From: Valencia hispanica
Taxonomy: Eukaryota; Chordata; Actinopteri; Cyprinodontiformes; Valenciidae
DNA length: 64,000 nucleotides
Assembly: GCA_963556495.2 (NCBI GenBank)
Contig: OY747703.1
Location: forward strand, 35,089,296-35,153,295
Direction of reading: 5' to 3'
Made by a program: the position numbers and the translations under genes. The stretch's first letter is position 1; each line of letters begins with the position of its first letter. The notes under the pieces are model-generated. The model was not told where the DNA came from. It did no database searches and worked only from the letters and a program-made list of their open reading frames with translations. Positions 26,101 through 37,191 of this stretch are shown here, one piece after another.

Positions 26101-29100
26101 CATTGTTCACAAATCAGTCTAAATGTGTGATAGTGAGCACTTCTGCTTTGCTGAGATAATCCATCCCACCTCACAGGTGTGCCACATCAAGATGCTGATC
26201 TGACATCATGATTAGTGCACAGGTGTACCTTATACTGCCCACAATAAAAGGCCACCCTGGAATGTGCAGTTTTTTGCTTTATTGGGGGTCTGGGGACTCA
26301 GAACCGGTCAGTATCTGGTGTGACCACCATTTGCCTCATGCAGTGCAACACATCTTCTTCGCATAGAGTTTATCAGATTGTCAATTGTGGCCTGTGGAAT
26401 GTTGGTCCACTCCTCTTCAATGGCTGTGCGAAGTTGTTGGATATTAGTGGGAACTGGTACACGCTGTCGTATACGCCGGTCAAGCACATCCCAAACATGC
26501 TCAATGGGTGACATGTCCGGTGAGTATGCTGGCCATGCAAGAACTGGGACATTTTCAGCTTCCAAGAATTGTGTACAGATCCTTGCAACATGGGGCCGTG
26601 CATTATCTTGCTGAAACATGAGGTGATGTTCATGGATGTATGGCACAACAATGGGCCTCAGGATCTCATCACGGTATCTCTGTGCATTCAAAATGCCATC
26701 AATAAAATGCACCTGTGTTCTTCGTCCATAACAGATGCCTGCCCATACCATAACCCCACCACTACCATAGGCCACTTGATCCACAACATTGACATCAGCA
26801 AAGCGCTCACCCACACGACGCCACACACGCTGTCTGCCATCTGCCCTGAACAATGTTAACCGAGATTCATCCGTGAAGAGAACACCTCTCCAACGTGCCA
26901 GACGCCATCGAATGTGAGCATTTGCCCACTCAAGTCTGTTACGGCGACGAGCTGGAGTCAGGTCAAGACCCCGATGAGGACGACGAGCATGCAGTTGAGC
27001 TTCCCTGAGACAGTTTCTGACAGTTTGTGCAGAAATTGTTTGGTTATGCAAACCAATTGTTTCAGCAGCTGTCTGAGTGGCTGGTCTCAGACGATCTTGG
27101 AGGTGAACCTGCTGGATGTGGAGGTCCTGGGCTGGTGTGGTTACACGTGGTCTGCGGTTGTGAGGCCGGTTGGATGTACTGCCATATTCTCTGAAACGCC
27201 TTTGGAGACGGCTTATGGTGGAGAAATGAACATTCAATGCACGAGCAACAGATCTGGTTGACATTCCTGCTGTCAGCATGCCAATTGCACGCTCCCTCAA
27301 TGCTTGTGGCATCTGTGGCATTTTGCTGTGAGACAAAACTGCACATTCCAGGGTGGCCTTTTATTGTGGGCAGTATAAGGTACACCTGTGCACTAATCAT
27401 GATGTCAGATCAGCATCTTGATGTGGCACACCTGTGAGGTGGGATGGATTATCTCAGCAAAGCAGAAGGGCTCACTATCACACATTTAGACTGATTTGTG
27501 AACAATGTTTGAGAGAAATGGTAATATTGTGTATCTGGAATGAATTTTAGATCTTTAAGTCCATCTCATGAAAAATGGGAGCAGAAACAAAGTTGTTGCG
27601 TTTATATTTTTGTTGAGTGTATGTTAAACAAAAAAAGAAAATGAATTTTTTTTAAAGAAATTTTTTATTTCTTTTTTACCATTGGTATTTTTGGCTACAT
27701 TTTTTTGTGTGTGGCCCTTTAGAACTGTCTCTGGCCAATCCACAGTAAGAAAAAGAAGCTTAAAAGGTCAGAATCTGTCATGTGATCTGCTGATTTAGTT
27801 CTCCCACTGATTTCCTTTAAAGATAGGATTTACATTTTTGTTTACATTTAGTTAAAATCTAGGGGCTTACTATAAACTGTAAACAGAAGTAGTCTAGTCT
27901 GCTAACATCTAAGCTGCTGTTGTTAATCCAACTAGACAGTTAGATTGACCTTGTCATTAAATTATATTTAAAGACGATGCAGTAGAAAAGTTTCCGATTT
28001 AATTGGAGGTACAAATCTAGACACTGTTAAAGTTCAGCATTTAAAATAATGACCAGGTAAATATACACCAGGGGTTCCAGTACTTTATGAAACGTGAATG
28101 TTTGATTTATGTTTGAGGTACAGACAAAATTATTTGTTTTTGAGTTCCTTATTGTAGTTGTATTCAGACATTTAAGGAGACACTCTTGAGAAACAGAAGC
28201 GCTTACCATCCTTCCTGTTTAAGGAAAGTCCAGTAACAAACGTAAGTTAGTTTTCTTCTTAAATTTCTATTAGTTTACACATATCAGTTTAACTATACAA
28301 CTGTTTAGTGGAACAAGCGCTCATCTCTTCCTGGTTTGTTTCCTCGACAGGGCGGGGCAGAAATAAGGAACGCAGGAGCTGCTAACTATTGAAATTAAGA
28401 GGCTAGTGATTAAAAGAGTTATGTTAATTTAGATTTATTCTTTTGATTGAGCATATTTTTGTTGATTTGTATTCATGTAAATATTTATCAGGTACAACCT
28501 AAGTCCTTACACATCTGCAGCTGGTTCAAAACGCTGCTGAACGTCTTTTAACAGAAACACATAAAAGAGAGAATATTAGCCTTTATTTCTTGCTTTCTGT
28601 TTTCCCTCTTTCATGATTTCCGGTGAATCTCTCAGGGTAGACTGGTTATAAAGGCCAGTTTGTGACTGTGCTGGTGTATATCTGACCTAAAAAATAAATC
28701 CACATCAAACTTTATTCTAAGATCTTTAATGCCATGCTCCCCTCTCCATTAAATCCTTGGGTCCTTGCCATTTAAAACAGACAAAACATGGCCATAGAAT
28801 AGCGTGTAAAAGCAGAAGGGTGTGATGGCAGAATAGAACTGATGGGGAAACACAGTTCTACTTTTTGTGGTGGGACTTGCCTCAACAAAGTCCAGCCCTA
28901 CCTGTTCCTTGGTTGAGATCATTTTAAACAAATAAAATTTGTTGCAACCCAGACAGAAAAAAACACACATTTGTCATTGAGGCTGTTCTCTTTCAAAAGT
29001 GATGTTCAAAATAATTAACACTTAAAAACAATACTTTTTATGCAACTAGCAAAACAGTTCAGTGATATTCCTTGTATGTTATTTGTTAGAAATAAAAATA

Positions 29101-30529
29101 ATGCCATTCAGACTCATGGGAGTTTAAGCTGCAGCTTTTCTAATTTCCTGTATTGGATAGCTATTCTGCAGTGCTTAAACTAGCAGTAAACAGTAACAAC
29201 AAGCAAGAGATTCAATTTCAAATGTATCACTTTCTAATTCTTGTCCCATAATTCTTTAGCTTTCATTGTTTTTCTTGGTATCTCTGCCTAAATAAAAATA
29301 GTATGTTCTTTGCAGCTGCATGTTCAGTGCTGCTGTTTTCTTCTTACGTGTATCAGATCACAAGAAGGGATGGGTAGTATTGGTGCTTGCAAAATGTGGT
29401 TCAGTAGGTGAGGATTTGCTTGCAACCCCAGCAGCCTAAAAAAACACTCTTAAAACTGGCAAGCTAGGCTAAAGAGCAGTTTTAAATCTTTTAAAACATA
29501 TATTTCTTTTGCATTTAATAGTATTAATGTGGGAATCTGTTTACTTTTAGGTTGTTGTCAAGTAACAAACCAAAACATGTTTTCCTGCCACTAACAACTT
29601 TTTTTATTTTAGATTTTCCAAAAACGCTTTGTTGAATGCCGATATAAACCCAAAGCATTGGTGTGTATTTGAAGATATTGGTTGTGTTTAAAGGCATTGC
29701 TGTGAATTTTATGTAAAATCAACTTAGTAAAATCTAATCAGTGTAGGTGTTCAATAACTGCCTGGTGCTTTGGGAAATTTGTGTCCTTAAATTTTTTTAC
29801 TGGACTGTCTTAGGCTATCATGATCACAGCATGACAAATACGAATAGAAATATTTTTTAAAAAGTAATCCAGTAATATATAACAGAGTGAGGGTAACTGC
29901 AAGCGCCATACCTAGACCCATAAAGAGTTTATATTCACGCTATATATCTATGAATTTGATTGTCTTAATCCTGTCAAAAGATTTATTTGTTAAACATTTA
30001 CTTCTAATATTTTCTGCTTCTTTATGAAGGTGGTGAAAATGATGATCATTGTTGTGGTGACTTTTGCCCTCTGCTGGTTGCCATATCATGTCTACTTTAT
30101 TGTGACCGGTCTCAATAAGAGTCTGCTTAAGTGGAAGTACATCCAGCAGGTTTACCTGTCAATGATGTGGCTGGCAATGAGCTCCACCATGTATAATCCC
30201 ATCATCTACTGTTGCCTTAACAGCAGGTTGGTATGCAAATCATTCAAAGATACATCTAGCCATCTTCCAAGCATGTTGACCCATCAGAGGTTTGTTTTTA
30301 CTGCAGGTTCAGGGCTGGCTTCAAGCAAGTCTTCCGCTGCTGTCCCTTCATCAGGATGTCAAGCTACGACGAGCTGGAGCTCCAAAGCACCAGACTTCGA
30401 CCGTGTCACCAGAGCAGCATGTGTACCCTCTCTCGAGTTGACACTAGCATCCTGAGCAAAAACAAGAGCATTTGTTCTCGAGGAAACATGTCCAAGGCCA
30501 ACTCTGAGCAGAATAATAAAGACAGCTAG
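20176..30529 (+). CDS. tacr3: tachykinin (neurokinin) receptor, TACR3-like, five exons
   Basis: Exons are 20176-20558, 22263-22451, 22599-22749, 30030-30226 and 30307-30529. Phases agree and give 380 aa, shorter than human TACR3 (465) through shorter tails. It is a rhodopsin-class [18 protein letters not shown] before TM1, [17 protein letters not shown] in TM2, LDRYMAI after TM3, CWLPYHVYF in TM6, NPIIYC in TM7, and [17 protein letters not shown] with palmitoylatable cysteines. Tachykinin receptors couple to Gq and bind substance P/neurokinin-type peptides. [13 protein letters not shown] and [12 protein letters not shown] favour TACR3 over TACR1 and TACR2. The first in-frame ATG is at 20176 in a good context (GGGGAATGG). 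Intron 3 is 7.3 kb and contains an intact Tc1 transposon. It could be a teleost tacr3 paralogue (tacr3a or tacr3l). Confidence 0.88.
20800..21060 (-). mobile_element. Tc1 fragment in tacr3 intron 1
   Basis: TTTGGTCTCATTTGACCAGAG is the complement of the transposase DDE-1 region (WSDETK). The flanks are decayed, with a run of C at 20872-20880. Confidence 0.55.
21125..21655 (-). mobile_element. another Tc1-like relic in tacr3 intron 1
   Basis: Blocks such as GATGGAATAACCTGGTCATT, the run around CAACCCCAGATCATAGCATT, and GTGCCCATCACTCTGGAACA are the - strand of a Tc1-like transposase used widely in fish. There are no open frames of useful length. Confidence 0.6.
21656..21860 (-). mobile_element. 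L1-type LINE ORF2 C-terminal fragment
   Basis: The - strand reads [20 protein letters not shown], then [18 protein letters not shown] and TNIRNSGEN. This is the cysteine/histidine-containing tail seen after the reverse transcriptase of fish L1 elements. Weaker similarity may extend to about 22020. Confidence 0.65.
22750..25149. other. tacr3 intron 3, first part
   Basis: About 2.4 kb of intron. I see short A-rich runs near 22950 but no gene or named repeat. Confidence 0.45.
25150..25255 (+). mobile_element. LINE 3' tail
   Basis: AATTGGCTTGTTGTTGAAAG followed by GTGCTATACAAATAAAATTG and CCTTGCC is the characteristic 3' end of L2-like fish retroelements. The body is absent. Confidence 0.6.
25432..25975 (+). 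mobile_element. internally deleted Tc1-like element
   Basis: The left end reads AATTCATATCCCTGGCAGAT and the right end carries the inverted form, ATCTGCCAGAGTTATGAATA, near 25936-25955. Inside is only a short transposase remnant (GGGGCCTAGCCAGGGTCCTG, then GAATCTGTAGAGGGAGCC). The family is shared with 31441-31885. The intact Tc1 element starts 14 bases beyond it. Confidence 0.65.
25989..26273. repeat. left terminal inverted repeat of the Tc1 element
   Basis: Complementary to 27335-27619. The outer 30 bases (CACTCAACAGAAATATAAAC...) are likely transposase-binding sequence, and a second site is expected near the inner end. Confidence 0.9.
26308..27321 (-). CDS. Tc1-family transposase, DD34E, intact
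   Basis: 337 aa from the ATG at 27321 ([12 protein letters not shown]). A longer reading would need a TTG start inside the terminal repeat. An N-terminal paired-like DNA-binding region has two helix-turn-helix segments (about 5-110), with [19 protein letters not shown] and the linker NRRPR. The catalytic core holds D151 in FTDESR, D239 in QQDNARPH and E274 in SPIEHVWD. Thirty-four residues separate the last two, which is the Tc1-type DD34E spacing. There are no internal stops or frameshifts, and the C-terminus is GGHTRY. It cuts and pastes its own element at TA sites. The gene is more GC-rich than the surrounding intron, as expected for a newcomer. Confidence 0.95.
   Translation of the reverse strand: MPQMPQALRERAIGMLTAGMSTRSVARALNVHFSTISRLQRRFREYGSTSNRPHNRRPRVTTPAQDLHIQQVHLQDRLRPATQTAAETIGLHNQTISAQTVRNCLREAQLHARRPHRGLDLTPARRRNRLEWANAHIRWRLARWRGVLFTDESRLTLFRADGRQRVWRRVGERFADVNVVDQVAYGSGGVMVWAGICYGRRTQVHFIDGILNAQRYRDEILRPIVVPYIHEHHLMFQQDNARPHVARICTQFLEAENVPVLAWPAYSPDMSPIEHVWDVLDRRIRQRVPVPTNIQQLRTAIEEEWTNIPQATIDNLINSMRRRCVALHEANGGHTRY
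27335..27619. repeat. right terminal inverted repeat of the Tc1 element
   Basis: Inverted partner of 25989-26273, followed by the TA duplication at 27620-27621. Confidence 0.9.
27622..30029. other. tacr3 intron 3, last part
   Basis: Mostly unrecognised AT-rich sequence. A 58-bp LINE scrap at about 28505-28562 reads [16 protein letters not shown] on the + strand, a piece of an L2-like retrotransposon. Confidence 0.5.
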
Positions 30530-31440
30530 ACTCCATGGGACACTCTCTTGTTGGCTGCACAAAAGATCGTGTTTACAGTTTTTTTAAATGAGGCTCAGTG
30601 TTTTATGTAAATAAGTGTTTGGTACCTTGATACCTTCTGATAACTTCTGTTCTTTTGGAAAATTCTCACAAATCTTTCCAGAGAATTAAGACTAGTTTAC
30701 AAGTAAGTTAAGCCTGGGAAATAGTCAGGATATTGTTGCACTGATGGTGAGAAACATTCAAAGCAAAAGAAACATACTTCAGTTTTTAGTGTTTAGCAGA
30801 GCCATAGGTTTGCCCCCCCCAACTCCTAAATAGGGATGGGTAGTTGCTCCACTCCCTCCATTGTTCTGGCGCTTTTGCTGTGAGACACATTTCTTCGGGA
30901 AACAGGAAGAGAGGATTTGCTGAGAGATGGCAATAGACTATCTGAGATAAAAGTTCGCTTAAAGAAACACAGTAATGATGGTGTTGACAGCAAGACAATT
31001 TTTGTATGGTTGTTGAAGCATTGCTGACACAACTCACAAAATGACCGGAGGTGCTGTGGATAAGGACAGAAAAAAGAGAAAGATCAAAATGTTGTTAAAC
31101 TTCCTTTGAAAAAATGCTCTTAAAGGTTTTCTTTAAGGTTTTTGCAAATAAAATTTGGTACTGCACATGAGGACTTACACACATAAATTGAAGGAAAATT
31201 TACAAAAACCTAATCATCAAACTTAAGATTTAAAGCTGGAAAGGAATGTCAGCAATGTTGGAGGAAGTTAAGAAAACAGACAAATTATAATTTTTATTAG
31301 ATATGGTATCCTGTTCAAGTACATTTAAAGCTCAAATATTTTAAATGTAGTTTTTATAAAGCACTAATTCATAACATCTTATCTCGAGGTGCTCTACGGG
31401 ACAGACAGTTCCAGTTTCACTTGTGGAATTTATAGAATTA
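30530..31440. other. tacr3 3' UTR and intergenic
   Basis: The 3' UTR must begin here. I see no single convincing poly(A) site and no other gene. Confidence 0.4.
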
Positions 31441-31885
31441 GGCTCATTATCAATGATACTCCTGCCAGATTTAAGGTTATAGTAAAGTTTTAGTTTTACC
31501 AACATGTTTCTTCTCACTGGAAGAAAAATGTATTTTCTGGAGGGTCTAGCATAAGTATCAGTTTTAATCTGGTAGAGGATCTGTGTAGGGAGCTAAAGAT
31601 TGGGGTGATGGCTTGGAGACCTTTCCAACCTCAAATATGTGGAGCTCATCACCAAAAACAAATAATCAAAATACCAGTAGAAACATGCAAAAAGCTAGTC
31701 ACGGTTTTCCAGATGGTTATTTCTTCAAAATTCAAACTAAAATAATTAACATTTCCCCTTAAAATTAGTATTGCTTTACATATATATTTTTGTATCTTTT
31801 GAGAGATACTTGTCTTATTTTCAGTGAGAACATTATTTTACATATAAATCTGCCAGGTCTATGAATAGTTTTGGGCTTAACTGTA
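31441..31885 (+). mobile_element. internally deleted Tc1-like element
   Basis: It shares GATCTGTGTAGGGAGCTAAA, ACATGCAAAAAGCTAGTCAC and the end ATCTGCCAGGTCTATGAATA with the element at 25432-25975. The 5' half of the transposase is missing. Confidence 0.6.
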
Positions 31886-32362
31886 TCATGTAGTAACATG
31901 CAAAACACATGGATATGTATACAAATGATATGGTATAGTTACATTTACATAAACTGATCAAAATCCTTGTTCCATTTGTGGTATATTTTCACCTGAATGC
32001 CTTTCAAGTTAGTGCAAAAATAACATGTATAGTATTATGTATAATTGTGCTTTGCTGTGATTCTTTTAAGAGATCAGTTATTACACGTTGAGCAAAGTCT
32101 TTTAATGGTTTGTACAGTGATATAGATTTTATTTATTTTTTGTTGTGTTAGACATCAGTAGTTATGAATCCCTAATAAAGAGTTCTGCTCATCTACAGTT
32201 TATCTACATTTCTTTAGATGAAAAACTCAAAAGCCTCAGTTCTGTCTATTGGAGGAATCAATAAATCCTTAAAGTGGCACTAATTTGAAGTTAAGTAACT
32301 TTGGTTTTATGAACATTTTAGCGGTCTGTTAGTTTAAACATAGGTGCCATTTAAAACTACGT

Positions 32363-33865
32363 ACAGTGGTCAGTTTATTAGGTAGGCCTGTTCAATTACT
32401 TGTTGACATCAGTAGTGAATCTTGTAGACATCTAAATGTAGAAGAGGTAGCTTGCGAAATTCTAACTAAACATCAGAAATAACTAAGCAGCCGATTTAAG
32501 TTACTTTGAATGTAGGACGGTGGTCGGTGCCAAACATTCTGGTCTGAGTAATTCAGAAATGATTTCTCTATTGGGATTTTCATTCACACACATCTTTTAG
32601 GTTGACTGAGAATAGTGTGGTGTCTGATAGCACATAGGGTTTAATTAGGTACTAGGTATCAGTGATATATATATAATAAGATCCAACTTACATAAATAAT
32701 GTATTGACATGAATAGATTCTTGCATTGGTTCATCATGAGTTTATTCCTGTTAGAACACAGAGTCTGATTCCAGAAAAACAGACGTTGGACTGCCTGTTC
32801 TCCTGTATATAAATCATGAAGTTCCCAACTGAATTGAATTGAATATGTTGGAGCTTTATATTTAAATGTATACATGCTGTCATATCTGAAGCTTGGTGTG
32901 TGCTGCCTGCACCCCTATAAAGAGGCACAGTGCCAGTGACTGTAGCTCTCTGGGAAAACTCCCTTTGGCTTTGATTTCTCCCAGATTGTATTGAGGGCTT
33001 CTTTGTAATAAAATCCACTTTTTATCTATCTAGGCCTGACCATCAGTCTTCCCTTCTACATCCCGCAGAGGCATATTTATTGACAAACCAATTACACTTT
33101 CATAAACTTCACTAGTCTGAAAAGAGAACATCGAGTGAGTAAGAATTGTGGGGATGAAGATGTCTTGTTGATGTGAGAGCTCAGAAGAGAATGGACATAC
33201 TGGTTTGAGAAGATAGAAAGGCAAAGGCAACTCTTACCAACTCTTACAGCAAAGGTGTGCATAATATCACGTCTGAATGAATAACATGTCAAATCTTGAA
33301 ATAGATAAAACAGCAGGAAACCACCTTGTGGGCCACTCCTGACAGGTATGAACAGGTAGGTGAGGCTACAACTCAAATCGGATCATCAAACTTTAATGAC
33401 CCTCTGTGAGAACTGATTGGGAAAATGTTTTGTGGTCCGATAAATCTCAATATCAGTTGTGACATTCAGATGATTGGGTCAGAATTTGAAAAAATGAATC
33501 CCTCCTGCCTGGTTTCAACCATTCAGGCTGTTGGTGGTGGTGTCGTGTGGAGGATATTTTCTTGACATGCTTTGGGGACCGCAGTGCCAGTTGATTGACA
33601 GACTGACCAAAACCATCCCTTTATGACCACAATGCTTTCATCACTAAATGGCTACTTCCCACGATAATGCACCATATCACACAACTAAGATCTCTGACAC
33701 ATCTCACAACACATCTCACACCAGTAGAGGAACTTTGGTATGTGGTGGATCCAGGTTTGCATTATGGATGCACAGCCAGCATATCTGAAGCAACTGTGTG
33801 ATGCTACTATATCAATTTATTGAACTTATGCCACAAATAAATTAAAGCAATTCTGATGGGAAAAA
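32363..33865 (+). mobile_element. third Tc1 family, dead element split by an insertion
   Basis: The 5' end (CAGTGGTCAGTTTATTAGGT) and first transposase stretch run to about 32615. The element resumes near 33116 (AAAAGAGAACATCGAGTGAG) and continues through the catalytic region (TTCAGGCTGTTGGTGGTGGT, CACGATAATGCACCATATCA) to about 33865. Stops and deletions are frequent. A 3' terminal piece of the same family lies at about 47378-47440. Confidence 0.75.
32616..33111 (+). mobile_element. possible solo LTR inside the Tc1 relic
   Basis: This about 496-bp segment is absent from the Tc1 family it interrupts. It begins TGTGG and ends TTCA, has a TATA-like CTATAAAG near 32925 and AATAAA near 33008, and is flanked by imperfect aTAG/cTAG. 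These are features of a lone retroelement long terminal repeat. No coding part is present, and the element type cannot be determined. Confidence 0.35.
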
Positions 33866-34017
33866 TATTTAACCATCCATCCATTGTCTATGTTGTTTCA
33901 CCTCAACCATTACTCTTTAAATCCCTGAACCAGAAAAGTGCTACATGTGGTAAGAACATCTCAGATTTTTTTGGCATTTGGAAATAAAACAAAAGAAGTA
34001 ACACTTCAGTAGTTGGA

Positions 34018-34642
34018 ATATTTATCTTATTTTCTGACCTATGAGTATTTTATTACACTTGAACAATTTTACACATTATACAATCTTTACTTGACAGAGA
34101 TGCAAACAGAAAGACAGAGCAAAACATTTAAAAGTTTACAAAAGGTGAAATTTTACACCTGAAAATGTTTAATGGCGGCAGATTGTGAACATTGTTACAA
34201 AACTCCTGATGTGGATATTTACAGATTTATGATCTTTTAGAACTGACAGACTCAAGTCAAACCCTGGACAACAGGTATTTCGAAAGTTTTGTTTAGGGTG
34301 AAAAGAGAAAATTGACTTGAGTTTGATGATTCTGAGGGAACAAAATTAGTGAACCACGGTTCACATCTAATATGTTAACTTTCTTCTTATAGTAACAAGC
34401 CTCATCTTTTACTTTCACAGCTTGTACTAACCTCACCCAAGAACCACAATCGTTGCTTTTGCCTGTTTTAGAGATGTCTTTTTTAAATATGAGAACAATT
34501 GTGTACTTTGTTTCACACATTTTCTGATATCTGATTCGAGACATGAAATACTTTGAAGCCACTGTGATACACACTTGTTTAATACATTTATATCTGAAGC
34601 TTGTTGTGTTGTAGCACATTTCTGGCTGAGTTACTGTTTGCT
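34018..34642 (-). other. 3' UTR side of ART-like copy 1
   Basis: Similar to the segment below copy 2 (39484-40906), though with many indels. It is unlikely to code: the open frame at 34293-34658 on the - strand is not conserved in copy 2. Confidence 0.5.
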
Positions 34643-37109
34643 CTAAAGATACATGCAAAACAAGGTTGCAGCCAAAAGCACAGAGACAGATGACAGTGTG
34701 CAGGCCTGGGCTGCAGACCTGTGGAGACCAGAGAAGAGTGAGATGAGAGAGCTCTTATTTAAATACATTTTTACCTTATGTTTTCAGAGTGACCCGTTCT
34801 CTGTTAAGATTTACCTTTTTTTTTCAAATTTTTGAAGTAGATGTAATAGATTTGCACGTACACGCAACTACAGTCTGTGGTGTTTCAGTTGCTCAAGTCT
34901 TGCTGTGGCTTCCAAAAGTGTTCACACCCTTAAACTCTTTGATATTTTGGCAACCACAAACTCCAATACAAGTTATCGGGATTATGTGATACATAATAAC
35001 AAGTCTTGAATTATTGTGAAGTTGAAGTAAAGTGGTCCTGAAGTTTTTTTGTTTTGTTTGTTTGAAGTTTATGGTGTGTGTTTGTGTTTAGTTTTTCTTA
35101 GTTCCACCTTTATCAGCAGTATAGCTGGAAGTCTTTTGGAGTCATTTTTGTATCCACTTTCCATATTAAGAGAATTATTTTTTTACTCTTTCTTCTTTGC
35201 ATAATAGCTCAAACTCAGGAAGATTGTATGTGGGGCTCCAGAACTCTGATCAGCCTGATAAAGAAATGCATGTCTAAAATTTGAGATATTGTTTTCTTAC
35301 ACAACTCTTTCCTGACTTCCCTGCTGCGTTCCTTGGTTTTCATGATGCTGGTTGTTCTCTAATGTCCTCTAACAAACCTTTGAGGACTTCAGATAATAGC
35401 TGGACAGGTCGCTAGTCCATCGCAGGGCAACACAGAGACACACAAGACAAACAACCATGCATGCACACACTCATACCTAAGGGCGATTTGGAGAGACCAA
35501 TTCTCCTAACAGTCATGTTTTTGGACTGTGGGAATTTGTGACAATTGAAGGACAGTGGTTGCACAGTTTTTTTTTTCAAGGGTTCCAGGGTAGCAGGGGC
35601 TGATCATAAATGCTCATCACACTTCACAGATTGTTACTTGTAAACTATATTTCCTCTTTCACTTTTCCTGTGTTGCTCAATCATATTCAATCACAATAAA
35701 ATACACAAAAGTTTCAGTCTGAGATTTAGCAAGATTTGAAAAGGTTCATAGGAATACTTTTGTAAGCCACTGTTTATAATTATTGAGTTTCTTTGAATAG
35801 GCTAACTGCATTCATTGACCAACCACACCTCAAGACCACTGAGATGATTATTTCATTTAAATGGTGTGTTAACTCTGAATGAAATTGTAAACAGATTAAT
35901 AAACAGTATAATTCCAAAACAAAACCACTTTAGGAAAAAATGAATTTGGTTGATTGAAATTTTTCTTCCAAAACACATGACTAAGTGCCAGTATGTTATG
36001 TTTCTTTTATACAGAAAAATTAGGATTTTAATTCTGTTTACTTAAAAGTATAGATAAGTGTTCTTATTATGTTGAAAATTCATTAGAATCTACATGCTTT
36101 GCCAAGTTTACATCGAAGACATTTTTAACTCTGATGAAAAAAATTCATGAGAAAATCTGACATTTTCACATAGTTTTAATTGAAATATTTGTAAACAAAG
36201 TACTGTGCAAAGTGTTGAACTTTGATGAAGAAATCAGTCTTACCTTGAAAACATAACACAGTTGTGGTTGCTTTGCAGAGAAGGATTGATCAAAACAACT
36301 TCTGTGTACTCGTCATCCTCATCTGTCGTCTTTTTGTCTACTCTCTCCACAGTGAAGACTTCAGCTGGAGATATAAGTATTTTACCAAGCCCTTTCACAC
36401 AAAGTTGGTCACCCAGGTTGACGTAGAAGCAAGTTTTTATTTTAAGAATGATTACGTCAAACAAATCTTCAGAGCTTAAGTCTGATTCGACCACAGTGAA
36501 ACTTGCAAACCTCACTTTTGAGTTTGCTTCTGGTATTTTTTTGTGGTTATCCTGGATTAAATATACTTGTCTGCATGCCTTTGGTTTCAGCAACATCATG
36601 GAATCCATCAGCAGGAAATGAAGGGCCTTGAAATGGAAGTCCTTTTCATAAATGGTAACATTCACCATCATTGTCTCCACCTCATTGTTCAACTGCTTTA
36701 TAAACTCATCATCCCCATATTGGTAGATGGAAAGGGCAGCGGTGTGGTCTTCATTTCCTCCAGGGATCTGTGAGGTGCAGTTATTACTTGTTTTCCGGTC
36801 GTTCCATAATTTCCAAGCTTTCTGCAGTTTCTCACTTTTGTTAAGCTCTTGTTTCAACAGAGCAGGAGTAAACTTCTCCATGGCTTCCTTACGACATCCA
36901 TTATACAGGTCATCAATAACAGCGGAGGATGCATCCACCAGTTTTGCATTACTCAGGGTAACCTTTAAAATCAACGATCCCAGGGTGAAAAACTTTTACT
37001 GACGTGATTGGTATTTATTAGTTCTTAAAAGAGAAAAATAACTACTTACTTGGGTGTAGAAAAAATTAAAAATGAATGAAACCAGAAGCAGTTTTCCACT
37101 GCTAAACAT
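34643..37109 (-). CDS. ecto-ADP-ribosyltransferase-like protein, copy 1, GPI-anchor signal
   Basis: Exons on the - strand are 37109-37050 (signal peptide MFSSGKLLLVSFIFNFFYTQ), 36962-36244 (the whole enzyme-like domain) and 34718-34643 (RSAAQACTLSSVSVLLAATL..., a hydrophobic tail typical of a GPI signal). Phases close to 284 aa. The family is the vertebrate arginine-specific ecto-ART (ART1/ART5 type): DASSAVIDDLYNGCRKEAME, FTPALLKQELNKS, DFHFKALHFLLMDSM, GDQLCVKG and paired cysteines fit. The catalytic residues appear lost: Arg of the VYR motif is Leu (VYLIQD), S-T-S is replaced (SFTVVE) and the E-x-E loop reads GLGKILISP. It is therefore probably a secreted or surface protein without normal transferase activity. 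A 5' UTR intron acceptor is possible at 37139-37140. Intron 2 holds a Tc1 relic. Confidence 0.85.
34908..35775 (-). mobile_element. Tc1 relic in intron 2 of ART-like copy 1
   Basis: The left end TTCCAAAAGTGTTCACACCC and right end CATAGGAATACTTTTGTAAG mark the common Tc1 family on the - strand. Copy 2 lacks it, so it inserted after the duplication or was lost there. An unrelated repeat, TCGCTAGTCCATCGCAGGGC with its downstream block, lies inside at about 35403-35525. Confidence 0.75.
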
Positions 37110-37191
37110 TTTAGAGAGTCTTGTTCTTCTTCAAACCGCTGTAACAGAAAGAAAAATCTCTTTACTCAGTCCAGAATACACACACGATCTG

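Larger units (their letters stand above)
25989..27619 (-). mobile_element. complete Tc1/mariner element with 285-bp inverted repeats
   Basis: A 1631-bp element is flanked by TA on both sides (25987-25988 and 27620-27621), the Tc1/mariner target. It starts and ends with CACTCAACA and its complement. The inverted repeats (25989-26273 and 27335-27619) differ at only a few positions by eye. The transposase lies between them on the - strand. Good repeat symmetry and an open frame point to recent insertion into tacr3 intron 3. Confidence 0.93.
34018..37191. repeat. tandem duplication unit 1 (ART-like gene)
   Basis: It aligns with 39484-42441 over the gene, its 3' UTR and about 80 bases upstream of the start codon. 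The right edge of similarity is sharp (ACACGATCTGG, then unrelated sequence at 37192 and 42442). Similarity is very uneven: near identity over exon 2, much weaker at both ends. Confidence 0.8.

Noticed and set aside
26320..27261. Multiple + strand ORFs across the Tc1 element.
   Set aside because: Antisense shadows of the GC-rich transposase gene.
34293..34658. 121-aa - strand ORF downstream of ART-like copy 1.
   Set aside because: It overlaps the last exon in another frame, and the matching region below copy 2 is full of stops.
36264..37002. Several + strand ORFs opposite ART-like copy 1 (and the same at 41485-42267).
   Set aside because: Antisense shadows of exon 2, conserved only because the exon is.
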